Assembly: GCF_032854445.1 (NCBI RefSeq)
Contig: NC_088300.1
Location: 31,045,608 to 31,109,607 of the forward strand
Direction: 5' to 3'
Source: Liolophura sinensis
Lineage: Eukaryota > Mollusca > Polyplacophora > Chitonida > Chitonidae
DNA length: 64,000 nucleotides
The position numbers were made by a program, and so were the translations under genes. The notes under the pieces are model-generated. The model was not told the DNA's origin. It saw only the letters and a program-made list of their open reading frames with translations, and did not search any database. Of this stretch, positions 36,578 to 49,005 are shown piece by piece. How positions within the stretch are numbered: position 1 is the stretch's first letter; every line of letters starts with the position of its first letter.

Positions 36578-38518
36578 GACAGCGATTTACAGCCAAGGAC
36601 AAATAAAAATTCATGCTAAAAAAAAATACGAAGGGCAGATTGGAAATCATCATCAAAGGATCATTGCCTGTAACATTTTGGTTAGATCTGTTCTAAATGT
36701 AGGATATAATTACATTAAGTTTACAAATGATCAAAACAGAGGCACCATGTGAGAAATCCGTGGACAGTAAATAAAACCTCTTTCGGTCTTCGCCTAGGTT
36801 TAATATTTTTAACGCATCCTGAATCACCAATCATATACCACAGCGAACTGGAAGGCGGGATGCAGAAATGTGAATCTCAAGTTACCCACGTTACGAGAAT
36901 GCACGTCAGTTGTCTAAACTGATACCCATGTATCCTTGCACATGTTTGCAAGCATATTTGTTAAGGTAGTTAGTATGGTTATCGGGATGTGACCAACAAT
37001 GTATTCTACGTTTAATTTGACCTAAAGAGGAGGTGGCGGAGATTTTGGGCTAAATCCTTATTCACTAACAATAATTAACTACGGTACCTGGCAGAATCAA
37101 TTTAAATTTTCTGTGTTCATCAAATATAGCTCAAATGATTATCTTTCAGGTAATATCAGACGGGCTCCTGCACTCTTTGTGGAGTTAAATTGTGTCTACG
37201 GTTTGTTAAAGATAAATTAGAGCGACCAGCATGATAAATTTTTATAAGAAGAACCTTATAACCAATTTTAAACGCCAACACGTACACAGACAAGGCTTAT
37301 AGTAAGACAATGGCAGGGACTGCAACATGGAGAATTTTGTAAATTTTCCATTTACATTAACCACCTAAACTAAGACACAAAACATGCCTTTCATATTTTT
37401 CTTTCATGGCACCATACCCCCATTTCTGACAATTGCTGTGTCAAATCAATCACTGAAAGGTCCTTGTTTGTGTCATTTAAATGTATTTAGCATTTCATCG
37501 GTATAAACTATGATATTGTCATGAAACACATTTGAGGTGACCCAGATGGACACATGTGGATCTGAAGGTTTTAGCCCATGTTGTTGTCTTAGCAAATAAT
37601 TACTTCAATCATGAGTGCTGATAATCTTTTGTGTGTTGTGTTTGACTGCTTTATAAGGGTTATTATGAGTCTTTCATTGTTGTGCTATGTTGAGTATAAC
37701 AGTATAATGTTTATGACATCAGGATGACCCTTAAGAATGGTCTTAAAAGTGTCTCCATTTATTTCATTGGTGCCTAGTGCAAAGGGTAGGGTAGTAAAGC
37801 ATTATTTTCTCATGTCCATGATCCACCTTCTGTAGGTTGTAAAAAAAAAAAATCAAAATATGCAGTGTCCGAGATAGAAGAGCAGTGCTGTTCTCAGGTT
37901 TTACAAACTTGCAGACAAAACACACCGTGGAAAGCAGTGAAAACTCATTTCCACAGCCTAATGGTTGACATGCTTGTCCTGCAATTATAACTCGAGCCTT
38001 GGATATGAAATCTTTACTAATAACAAAGGAAAATGTACATTTGATATGATACATGTGTGTGTGTTGCAGAGTAAAGTTGAATACTCTGAATTATGTTTTA
38101 GTTTGAGCTAATGAGAAAACATCTGTTCTTCTGTGTGCACTACTGATATGGGTTATATCTTCACTATTTTAACCTCTGCGTGTATTCAGATGTAACTATA
38201 TATATTATCCAGTTGGTATATAGGTACATGTAGCTGTAAATTTAGCTATTTGGTATACTGCAGTGGTTACTTCCCTTTGTACCAGCCAGGGAACATGTGT
38301 TGTCATGTGACTAAAGCTATGCCCAGCCCTGAGCTGCAATGAGCTGCACATTTACCTTGAAAAATTTCTCCACTGCCTGGCTATTTACAGAGATTCTTTT
38401 TCTTGCGTCAGCCAAGTTTCTTTCTCTTGTGTTAGCCAAGGTTCGTACATACGTCCCCTGACATGTCTGATGTAAATGTATATCAGATGAACTCAAAGCT
38501 TGTGACTGGCAGTAGAGT

Positions 38519-39600
38519 GTCACATATCACTGGTATGACTGTATAAAGTACGCTATCACATGTAACTGGATGATCTGTTGTGACTGTCAGTATACTGTCA
38601 CGTGATTAAATGGCATGGTGTGACTGTCACTATACTGTCACATGTGACTGGATGGTCTGGTGTGACTGTCAGTATACTGTCACAAGACGTGACTAAATGG
38701 TCTGTTGTGACTCAGTATACTGTCACATATGACTGGATGGTCTGATGTGACTGCCAGTATACTGTCACATGTGACTGGATGGTTTGGTGTGACTGTCAGT
38801 ATACTGTCACAAGACGTGACTAAATGGTCTGTTGTGACTCAGTATACTGTCACATGTGACTGGATGGTCTTGTGTGACTGTCAGTATACTGTCACATGTG
38901 ATTGGATGCTCTTGTGTGACTGCCAGTATACTATCACATGTGACTGGAAGGTTTGGTGTGACTGGACAGTGTACTGTTACATGACGTGACTGGATGGTCT
39001 GATGTGACCCTAACTATACTGTCATGTGTGACTGTCAGTGTACTGTCACATGACGTGACTGGATGGTCTGGTGTGACTGAATGGTATACTGTCACATGCG
39101 ACTGGATGATCTTCTGCGACTGGTTGGTCTGTTGTGACTGTCACTATACTGTCACATGTGACTAGATGGCCTAGTGTGACTGTCAGTATACTGTCACATG
39201 ATGTGACTGGATGGTCTTGTTTGACTGGACGGTATACGGTCGCATGTGACTGGATGGTCTTGTGTGACTGGAAAGTATACTGTCGCATGTAATTGGATGG
39301 TCTTGTGTGACTGTCAGCATACTGTCACATGTGACTGGATGGTCTTGTGTGACTGGACGATATACTGTCACGTGTGACTGGATGATCTTGGGTGACTGGA
39401 AAGTATACTGTCACATATGACTGGATGGTCTTGGGTGACTGGAAAGTATATTGTCACATGTGAATGGATGGTCTTGTGTGACTGGACGGTATACTGTCAC
39501 ATGTGACTGGATGATCGGTTGTGACTGTCAGTATACTGTCACATGTGACTGGATGATCTGTTGTGACTGTCAGTATACTATCACATGTGGAAAACTGATG
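38519..39600. repeat. 42-bp minisatellite, about 25 copies
   Basis: The unit starts GTATACTGTCACATGTGACT and continues GGATGGTCTGGTGTGACTGTCA, with variants and some shortened copies. Each unit contains the 12-base palindrome GTCACATGTGAC and a GTATAC palindrome. It sits about 2 kb upstream of the DLST start. Open frames on both strands here are repeat artefacts. Confidence 0.95.
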
Positions 39601-40559
39601 TGACCATTGATATGATGTCCCACTCAGATTTCATTTTGTAACCGGATGGGGTGGTCAAACGAATACTCCGGTGTCGTAATGCTTGGTCTGTCAGTCTACA
39701 TTTTTTCAAAAAACTGTCTATTGAAGACCTAGATCAAAGTTGTACTGCATGGACACTTACACATGTGTAGGTGCTGAGAAGATTCCTTTATTTCTGTTCT
39801 GTGACCTTGGTTAATTTCTTTCACATTGTTGGTTACAAAAATACATTTAATTCATGTTTTGCTCAATATTGTAAGCATCATATGTCTTGAAGTTGTGAAT
39901 GAATTTTCATCAAACATGTACCACATGTGCCTCTGTTGTTTTTCATTGACCCTGGCCTCTTCAAGGTAAATGGGGTCATTGAGGTTATATTTTGTAACAG
40001 GCCTGTAAGCACAATATCACAAGCACCAGATGTGCTCTTGTACAAGCACGCTGTTGTTTTTCAATGAACTTGACCTATTGTTTCAAGATAATTGGTCCTG
40101 CAGCTCCATTTTCCTGCAAACTTTTTGTCTCTTGAACCCTTGTAGCCAAGCTTATCAGACCTATACAACATAAACATATAGGCAGTAAGAAGAATTGCTT
40201 GATTCTTCTTTGTGACCTTGGCTTATTTTTGAAGGTCATTGGGGGTGAATTCAGTTATTTATCAACTTTGACCTGGTTTTTTTATGTCATTGGCAGGTAC
40301 CTGGAAACATAATGTCTCCATGGCAACAGTGCTTATAGCTAGGGGTATTTTAGTGCATTGCTTGGTAGTTCTCTAATTCTTGATGAAATTTTTACCTTAT
40401 TGTGAACTAACATTATGTTTATAGTAGGAAAAATTTTATAAATGTTTCATAGACAGTCAAAAGTCACTAAGCAAAAATTTAATAAGTTTTTTTAACAGAA
40501 TGGTAAAGCCAAAATATGCCAAACATGTTGAATGATTAGCTAGCTATTTATTGGATGAA

Positions 40560-40816
40560 GGGGCCTCCTTGGCTCAGTTGGTTAGCGCGCTAGCGCAGCC
40601 TCTCACCAGGATCCTCTCACCAATGTGGTCTCTGTGAGTTCAAGTCCAGCTCATGCTTGCTTCCTCTCCGGCCGTACCCGGTGGGAAGGTCTGTCTGCAA
40701 CCTGCTGAAGGTCGTGGGTTTGCCCAGTTCGCTCCCACAATATTTGCTGGCCGTCGTCGTATAAGTGAAATATTCTTGAGTACGGCGTAAAACACTAATC
40801 AAATAAATAAATAAAT
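40560..40816 (+). mobile_element. tRNA-derived SINE, full-length copy
   Basis: Plus-strand copy. It has a tRNA-like head with A box TGGCTCAGTTGG (40570-40581) and B box GAGTTCAAGTCC (40636-40647), a body, and an AAATA-repeat tail. A short duplication follows the head. No clean target duplication was found. Confidence 0.92.
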
Positions 40817-41882
40817 ATATTGGTAGAATGATGTGCTAAATAAGGTTGTTGTCACTGATTTCATGGGACCCCTAATTGTTGTGGTTAAATGTGAACTGTT
40901 TGTTACACCAAGAAACATCCTTCACCATTAATCCTATACTAGCTGAAGAACTGCGTAAGTCCATGTTAATTCTCTGCAGATCTAAAGGTGATTACCTTTG
41001 TCCAGTCTGAGTCTGTAATTTGATATTGATGAACATCCATGGCATGTCGTCAAACGTCATAAATTAACAAAACTCCTGCACTCCCCAAAGATGCCGCCAT
41101 GGGGGCTGGTTACGTATTTCTGATTAAGGACCTGATTGGTATGGGGTGCGAAGAGGTGTTACATAATGTTAAGTCGAAGAGATGATGGGAGTCAAGGAGA
41201 CCGTTGAGTTTAGACAGGTAAGTTATTATCCCTGGCCATCTCTCAACTGTCGTCATTGGCTATATTGATGGCCCTTCTTGTAGGCAGGTGATAATGAGCA
41301 ATTAGTCATCTGTAATATCAGTAAGATTTGTCAGGCTTGCTTGTCAGCAGATTACTTATTTATGCTATGCTATCTATTTCCTCTTGCTCCACTCCATCTT
41401 GCTAATTTTCCCTCATAGCCTGTCTCTCCCCGTCATCCTGCTCTCTCCGTCTGTCTCTTGCCTCTCGAGTCTCACCCAAGACGGCTAATATCACCAATGC
41501 AGGATAACCTTTGATATTATATAGTCTTATAGCTGACTCACCTGTTATTGGCCCAGGTAAAAATCCTAATACTCTATATATACGTAGGTCAATAACTCTC
41601 TTAATCATTTTGTGGGTGGGTAGCGTTGCTGTGGGCATGCATGTCCAGCCTTTACATACACTGTTGAGACAGGAAGGTCAAATTTTTGAACCAGACATTG
41701 TAAATATTTGTATTATTTTTTAGTCTTGTGATTCAACCTTTAAGGAATTGTATTTTGTACGCATGGTCATGGCTGGGTGTGTAGCATTAAGCATTAATAC
41801 TATAGGCCCATGAGATTTTGTTAGTGTAGTATTACAAAGGCATTTCACCATAAATTAACTCTAAATAATTATTGACATACAG

Positions 41883-42058
41883 TAATTCTTCAACCTTTGC
41901 ATATTTGCAAGGTTTTTATTCAGTCATATTCTGAGAACATTGTTTTGTGTAGACTGACAAAATTATACTTTTTGTGAAGTCCTGAAATTTGTTAGCCCAA
42001 CCAATGTAGTTTTCTCACTGAAAATTTGCTCTTTTATATGTGAAAAGGTTGAGCAATC
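41883..42058 (-). mobile_element. inverted-repeat element, family A, copy 4
   Basis: It starts TTCTTCAACCTTTGCATA and ends TGAAAAGGTTGAGCAATC, an inverted pair. The interior GTAGACTGACAAAATTATAC is the reverse relative of copies 2 and 3. No coding capacity. Confidence 0.78.
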
Positions 42059-42462
42059 AGGGTAGTCTAACTCTAACTTCTTGCGAATTAAGTTTTCAGT
42101 AATTAAATTAGCCTCTAATCTATTTTAAAACTATGATATTCTTTTGTTGGAAATGTCCATATGTATTTTACTGGTGACAAACAAACAAAACATATGGTGA
42201 TAATTTCAGCATAATGATGTGTACATTTCTTTATATAATTATTTTTGAAAAATACTGTTATTTGTAATATAATGCTCAGAGGTTGCTTATATATTAGTGG
42301 ATTATTACCAATATGTTACTAATGGGACAGAAAATTGTATTAAGTCCTAATTATTCATTAGGGATTGAAAGCTAAATAAATCAACCAATAAACCATTCAC
42401 CCGGTCACTGTTAGCCATGTTAAGAAAGAAATATCATAATTTTTTGTTTTGTGTTTCTGAAA

Positions 42463-42735
42463 TACTGTATATAAGTATGATATGTAAAAAAAAAGCATTT
42501 TTAGAAGCACACCAAAGCTCTAAATGATGTCTCTGATGCCAACTCTTAAGTAACAGAGCTTGCCTGATTCTGATTGATTCATCCATCTTATAGACTCACT
42601 TGAGAGGTTTTTCTTATTGTGCAGTTTGATTAATTTCTTATCATAAAAAAAAACTGAAAGTGCATTTTTATATACCAAGCTTTTCGTGAACACGAACACG
42701 AAGTTACATGCCATACATTATGTGAAATACAGTAA
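42463..42735. mobile_element. inverted-repeat element, family B, copy 3
   Basis: The left end near TACTGTATATAAG and right end near GTGAAATACAGTA are inverted relatives. AATTTCTTATCATAAAAA in the interior is the reverse form of the family B core. Confidence 0.6.
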
Positions 42736-44407
42736 TCAAACTTTACAAAAAGTGCCTTGTTAAGGTGGACAGATTAATAAGGATATAGAAAAATTTGTCA
42801 TTTGAAAAATACTAAACTTTGGACAGATGAAATGCAGTGATTATGAAGCCTATACCCTCTCAGTATCGTTCATCAGTTTACGACATTTATTTTCTTCTAA
42901 AAGTGCAATTTTGGGGGCAAAACATGGTTAGGTTTTTTTTTTTAAGAGAATTTTTAAGAACAGTCTCCTAGAGTAGTTTGTCCTCCTTGTAGATGTTCTG
43001 TGAAGAGTTCAGTTGTCTAACTCTTCTGGCTCCTTCTCCTGTCTCACAGTTTGTCAGTGTCTCTAACAGAACTAGACAGGTGGTTTGGCCTAATCACATT
43101 TAAATAGGGAGTAAAACTACAGGCTGAAGGCCACTTGGATCCCCTTAGGGGGTACTGTTTTAGGAAGTCTGTCCTTTGTGATCTGGGTTATATATGAGGT
43201 GTGGAGGGAGGGCATGGGGTAGGGGGGTTGGGGTGGGGATCTGTGTAGCCTAAAGGAATCTGATCTTCAGAGGATTCAAGAAGTCAAACTGTTGTGATGA
43301 GAAGTGGTAGGTGGCATAGGTACTGATGAGACCCACCCCCCCCCCACCCAACAGATCACCCAGACAGGTGCAAGACAGTTGACATTATACGGTAATAATG
43401 AGTATATAGTATCATGTGTTTTTATCTGTGAATCTCCTGTGCTCATCAGTTAGTGTCATGCTAGAGTGGTTTAAGTTAGTCCTATAACCTGGAAGAAAGA
43501 AAGCATTTATAAATGTAATAAATGGTATTAAAATAAAAACATTTAGTATTTCAGAAATTTAATAATAATCTTGAGAGGAATCGTAGTGAAACTCATTTTA
43601 TTTTTTCCAGTGTTTAAAACCTTAGACTATATTACACTTGCCAAAATGAAGAATTGATGTTTGTTTGTTTTTTGTTAAATTTGGCTATAAGAATCATATA
43701 AATTTGCATGAATTTAACCATGAAGCTAAATTGCATTATTTAAATATTAGTTTTCTTCAAGATTTACGGAACTAAAGGTAGATATTATTCAATATTTACA
43801 CTACAAGGATGTAGAAAATTGAAGACTTCCTTCCAAGTCAAGTGTGGTTTCCTTGGTTATGGTTACTCAACAGTTACGTGTATCTACACCTGGAGTTGTA
43901 TAATAGCAACCTGAATCCGCATATATGTATTGTCTTAGCATGGCCACGTATTTGTGTGTGACCGGCAGAAACCTGATCAGTTAGAGACTATGGAGATCAA
44001 CACGGACAAAGGCTAAAGATAATAGTGCTCTTGAGCTCAGCAAGATAACAATTACTTAGATGTTTGTGTTACTTGAGCGAGAGAGGAGAGCCTGTCTTTA
44101 GACAATCAGGGGACTTTACACCTGTGCTGATTTTGAACCAGCGATCTTAGATATCTTAACACTTCAATTTCAACTTTGTTTTATAGGCTAAGTGCAGAGA
44201 GACAAAAGGATGAACACTCGATCTTACAAGATGTTTGATTACAGAAATGGTGCATTGAAAGTTTAATAGTGCAGGAAGTCAGAATGTAGGATTTCAGTTT
44301 TGCTCCACTTAAACTTTTATAACTTAATTCATTTTGTATAATATGAAAAGTGATTTTAAAATGTCATAATGTGCTTTTAGATTATAACATGGTGTAATGT
44401 AATTGAT

Positions 44408-44486
44408 ATTTTATTTATTTATTTAAGAATTTATTTATTTATTTATTTAAGAATTTATTTATTTATTTATTTATTTAAGAATTTTT
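44408..44486. repeat. TTTA-type tetranucleotide repeat
   Basis: Interrupted runs of TTTA repeats separated by AAGAATTTATTT, a low-complexity tract. Confidence 0.9.
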
Positions 44487-45175
44487 CATGTGGACTTAGC
44501 AGCTGACATAAATTTTATTGACTAACTGCCGTGCAAAGTTTATTTAGCATGTGTAGGTTTCAGAATAGAATATTTATTAAATGAATTTCCATATAATTGA
44601 CAAAATTCATGTAACAAAACATTCTTGAGCATGGCATTATACATCAATCAAGCAAACAGATATTCAGAAATAAAAATTTAAAGATTTATCAACCATTATT
44701 TGTCAGTTGTTATAGTTGGTAGTAAGAGACATGAAACACTGGAGATGCTTGTATGTTTGGAAATTCTTTAAATACTTGATGCTGTCATCCATAGAATCTC
44801 GAAACGTTTGTGTTCATCTCAGTGTTACCAGTTTAACGGCTCCTGGTTGGAATATACTGTATTGACTATTTTCACATTATTTTTAAAATTATGCCATGTA
44901 TATCATAATTACCTTGTCTGTAAGACAGACAGATTTAGTAAATTTGTTTGTTGTATGGGAACAGTAATGAATTTACTCACATACATGTAAAAGTATATTT
45001 AGAATACTGAGAGCATTGCTTTTATTGATTAGGGTAGTTAGGAGAAAAAAACAGCCTATCATAGTACTCATTAGGCTTCCATGCTTTGTCAGCTGAAGTT
45101 GTTTGGGAGAGTTTTTTATATATAAATAATTGCACAGGCAGCCTTGGTTAGGGAAGACAAAGTATTGTCTTATCT

Positions 45176-45433
45176 TTAGCATTTCTTTTCCAACAAAAGT
45201 AGATTTTCTCCAGAAAACATCTGTTTGGGTTTGACTCGTTCTTCACCTGGCCATTGTCTTCTCCAGGGACATGCATAAATAATCCAGCCAGTAGCTGGGC
45301 AAAACTTTCCTTCAGGTAAATCAGCTACCTTTATCACAAGAGTAATGAATCTTTGATCTTTTATGACAGATTTAATAGTGATCGGCTGGGCTGTTGTTCT
45401 AACCAGGCCGAATCCTGTAAGATCTATTGGCGC
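45176..45433 (-). CDS. orphan exon-like open frame, family unknown
   Basis: On the minus strand a good acceptor (TTTAATCTTTGCAG) is followed by 85 codons ending in TAA (45178-45176). The first part, APIDLTGFGLVRTTAQPITI then KSVIKDQRFITLVIK, alternates like beta strands. A donor-like AAG|GTAGCT follows, so the true exon may end there; beyond it comes VADLPEGKFCPATGWIIYAC. I do not recognise the family and found no partner exon. It could be the last exon of an unseen gene, a gene fragment, or chance. Confidence 0.3.
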   Translation of the reverse strand, partial: APIDLTGFGLVRTTAQPITIKSVIKDQRFITLVIKVADLPEGKFCPATGWIIYACPWRRQWPGEERVKPKQMFSGENLLLLEKKC

Positions 45434-45489
45434 CTGCAAAGATTAAATGTCCTGAAGACATGTGCTTGACAGGCGTGCAAAAAAATGTG

Positions 45490-46000
45490 GGGGGGGGGGG
45501 GGGTGGATATGGTTGATAAATAAAAAAATAAAAAGGGAGATCATTTAATATAAGGCTTGATCCAAAGACAATAGATCTGCCTCCCATCAAGTCATCTCAG
45601 TGACAACAGAAAAGAAAGCAAGGGAGAAAAAGACTGTCTGACAATAATGCAGGTGATGTTGTGAGCAAACTGCCCCAGGCTTTACCCCCCTACACAAATA
45701 AGTGTGCCCTTAACACATTCTTAATGGGCCACCTTGACCATCTGCTGCCCTTTGTGGCTTGACCATGTCCCTCTCAGCTGGACTCTCAATAATATATGTA
45801 TTGAAGTGACCACAGAGCTAATTACTGTGTTAATTGCTTGTCTTGGACCTAATCCCACTACCTTGTTACATGGACCCAACAAAAAGACAGCTACATGTAT
45901 CTAAGTCAATAACAGTAGTCTCCTTGGACTGTGGGATGGGGTGGGGCAGAAGGAGGGTGGGGGGTGTTGGTGTGTGTGTGGTGGGGGGGGGGGGGGGCCC
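45490..46000. repeat. G-rich low-complexity tracts
   Basis: A poly-G run near 45490-45503 and a G-rich stretch with a second poly-G run near 45940-46000. G-quadruplex formation is possible. The sequence between them is unremarkable. Confidence 0.7.
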
Positions 46001-47269
46001 AAGTCAAGGTGAAGGTGATCCTATAGACTGCACACTTAACATGTTACAACAGCTACCATTCTGTCTGACAAACACCTTTAGATGGCTTAAGCATTAACCT
46101 ATGGAATTCTTTATGCTCTTCTATTTAACCCTCAAGGTGAACTGCGAATAGAACCATTGGTCAAGAATGCAGTAAACTGTAGAGAGAAATGTATAGGCCA
46201 TTATATGTAAACAATGGCACCATCTTCTCAGTATAAACAGTATTTCCTCCTTTGTGAAGTCCCTTCTAATCTAATTAAATAAGAGAAGAAAGAAAGTATT
46301 TTGTAAATATATTATAGCTTTTCCCCTGCCTTCTCTGTTTCTTCTTTTGAAGAAGAAGAAATGTAAATGCTGAACTGTTTTCTCAAAATATTTTCTTCCT
46401 TGACGTCCTGTTATGGTTTACAGTTCATATATATAAGGTTAAATCAGACTCATTTTGCCTCGGTGTTTGTACCAGTAAATAGTGATTAAACCGCAGTACT
46501 TCAGCCTGGGAATTACGCACTAAATTTCTTGTAACAACAGCAGGGGTAATTTCTCATCAGAAAAAAGGCCTTATTTTGATTCACATCCTGGAATACATAG
46601 CAGGCTTTCTTGTAAGTGGGTGTATTGAATGTATCCTGCTTCCCACCTAAGCTAACTTAAACTGTTAGGTGTAAGTATAATCTTGACAGTTTCTACAGGA
46701 ACACGGGCGTCGGACGTCGTTTATGTAAGAGCTGTGATAAACTGCCTTATTGTATGATTGACAGTTGGCCAGAGCTGGTGTACATGGACATCAGATAATC
46801 AGTTATAGACTCAGCAGCATTCCCCATGGCTCATCAACCCTGCAGGGGGAACAAGATATGGGGGGGGGAGAGATCAATGCCACTGTTTATACTAACCCAC
46901 CTTACTCTTTCGAGATGTGTCAAAAATAAAGAGATATGTCTTGAAGAATTAACACCATCTTTGACATTTTTTATTATTTTTGTCATTGTTACTTCTGATT
47001 ATCTTCGCAAGTTATATTTTTGATTTTAAAGTATCTTATGTAAAAAGTGAAAATAATTCTAGACAATAGTTTATCAGTCTTTAGGAGTGTATGCCACTTC
47101 ATTTTTTTTTTTTTTGTCACCATTACCAATTCACAGTAACACCAGATTTATGTTTGTAATGACAATCATATATATATGTACATATATGTGTATTGTATTA
47201 TTTTCAAGCATTAATCTAAGCACAAAGCTAAAATGTCTCCAACTCAACGTCAGATTTTATGCCAGTATG

Positions 47270-47420
47270 CGGGACGGTTTGGCAGTAACCTGCGAATGGC
47301 CATGAGTTTCCCTTGAGCTTTGCCGGTCTCCTCCATCATAATGGTGGACGTCATCATAGAAGTGAAATATTCTTGAGCATAGCATAAAACACCAATGAAA
47401 TAAATAATTACATAAATAAA
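47270..47420 (+). mobile_element. tRNA-derived SINE, old 3' half
   Basis: A diverged plus-strand copy from CAGTAACCTGCGAATGG through GAAATATTCTTGAGCATAG to AAATAAATAATTA; head missing. Confidence 0.8.
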
Positions 47421-48479
47421 CAAAATTAGATGCAAATTAATGATATTTGATAAAAAAAAAAGCTAGAAAATAAAGTCACAGGGATTTATTTTGAAAGGTT
47501 CAGGCATGAATGCTTATGAAATGTTGAGTGTTTTAATCATCAGAAAGTCAGACATTTCATAGTTGTAAGACTCGGACTTGAAAGAATGTATGCTCCTTCA
47601 AATTATTAAAATATCTATTTCCTGATTAAGTGTAACAGAAATGCTGAAAGTTGCTGATAGTGGTAAATTTACAATACGCTAGTTCAACTGTTCCTTGATG
47701 CCGTTTGTGCTGACTGTGTTTGTTCCTGGTAGAGAGCCTGTGTGTGCAAACACACGTATGACTAAGGGTGTGAACCTAGTACCGCTATTTGATTATCAGA
47801 CTAACACAGGATTCACCTCCTCAGATCAGGTGTTTGGTTGGCATGGCTTGTTAGGGTATGCTGGTTGAAGTCAGGAATTTAAGGGTGTGTTGTTAGGAAA
47901 AGCAATGTTAACTAGCATATAGCTATCTTGCAGTGGGTTGTTGTCAGTGCGTGCACTCGTTCTGAATTTAATAATACACATATATATGTTCCCATAATCT
48001 TGTATTTATTTTGTCTAAAAGGGAAATTTAAATTTCGAGAATTTAACAGATTACTAATATTGTCTATCAGTGAAAATTTATGTCCCTGTCCGCACTCCAT
48101 CTTTTTATGACATTATCAGTATTAAAATATGTATTTATAACTGGACATCTGAATTATGCTGTAGCAGTGTAGTATCCCAGACACAATGAACAGGTCTATT
48201 GCCAGTCATATAAATTTGATTGACACGAATGTTTATGTTATAATAGCTGACCCTTATCCCATCTATCTGTGTTAAGTGTTCAAGCAGGGGAGAGTATGGT
48301 GTTGCCAGGGTGTCCTTTGCCTTCAGTGTTAGAGCTGCAGACCCCACCAGCCAATGGCATGTCAGCTGAGGCAGGCCTCACACTGGGCTGTTAGCCATCT
48401 CTACCTCACAACTGGAGACAGTTTTCTATGAAACATCTGTCTCTATTGTGTTTTTACTTCTGATGAATAGATACACCCT

Positions 48480-49005
48480 CCCCTTCCAGGCTAGAGAATA
48501 GACAGCACTTCCACAGCCTGTCAGCATGCCCCAGCTTGAGACCACCACATGACAATAGCTCAGCGGCTAGGCAACGCCCACTTCCTAGCTCTCGGCCAAT
48601 CAGAGCAATGTCTTGGAGAGGCTCGGCCAGTAGACTTCAGGGAATCTCTAGTACTTGTAAGAGAGGCCCAGTGAGATCTGAAGGACAGTAGAGCCAGCCT
48701 TTAGAGAAGAAGCCAATGCTGTATAGGGAGGGTGTTGTCATTTTATACCAACTGACAGTGGAAATAAGATCAGGAATCTAACCCCTATGATTACTCTATC
48801 AGCCAGCACAAAGACTGTGAACAAGGACAGTAGTGCTGCTTACAACAGTCTTGCCTGGCCTTGGTCTTGAAGCGAGGGTTGCTGTAGCTTATACTACTGT
48901 GTCCCCAGCAGCCAGCCTCTCATAGTACAGTACCTCCCCACCCTAGAGCTTCTGCTGCTCTCTGGCCACCAATCAGGAAGTTGTCTGGGTAAGGGACTAT
49001 CTACT
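48480..49005 (+). promoter_or_regulatory. Prox 5' leader or promoter-proximal region (tentative)
   Basis: This is more GC-rich and repeat-free than the sequence before it. The frame of the Prox ATG is open back to a TGA at 48868-48870 with no earlier ATG, so at least the 3' part is likely 5' untranslated exon. The transcription start and any upstream non-coding exon cannot be placed. Confidence 0.4.

Larger units (their letters stand above)
36578..49005. promoter_or_regulatory. shared 5' intergenic region between divergent DLST and Prox
   Basis: 12.4 kb separate the two start codons. The promoters of both genes should lie here, but no TATA box or start site can be fixed from sequence. Listed separately within it are the 42-bp minisatellite, SINEs, inverted-repeat elements and one orphan open stretch. 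About 36360-37310 and 48480-49005 are relatively complex and repeat-free and are the likeliest promoter-proximal stretches of DLST and Prox. Confidence 0.5.

Noticed and set aside
38729-39371. Open frames on both strands with repeated GVTVSILS- or HPVTCDS-like peptides
   Set aside because: They are translations of the 42-bp minisatellite, whose unit length is a multiple of three; no gene signal.
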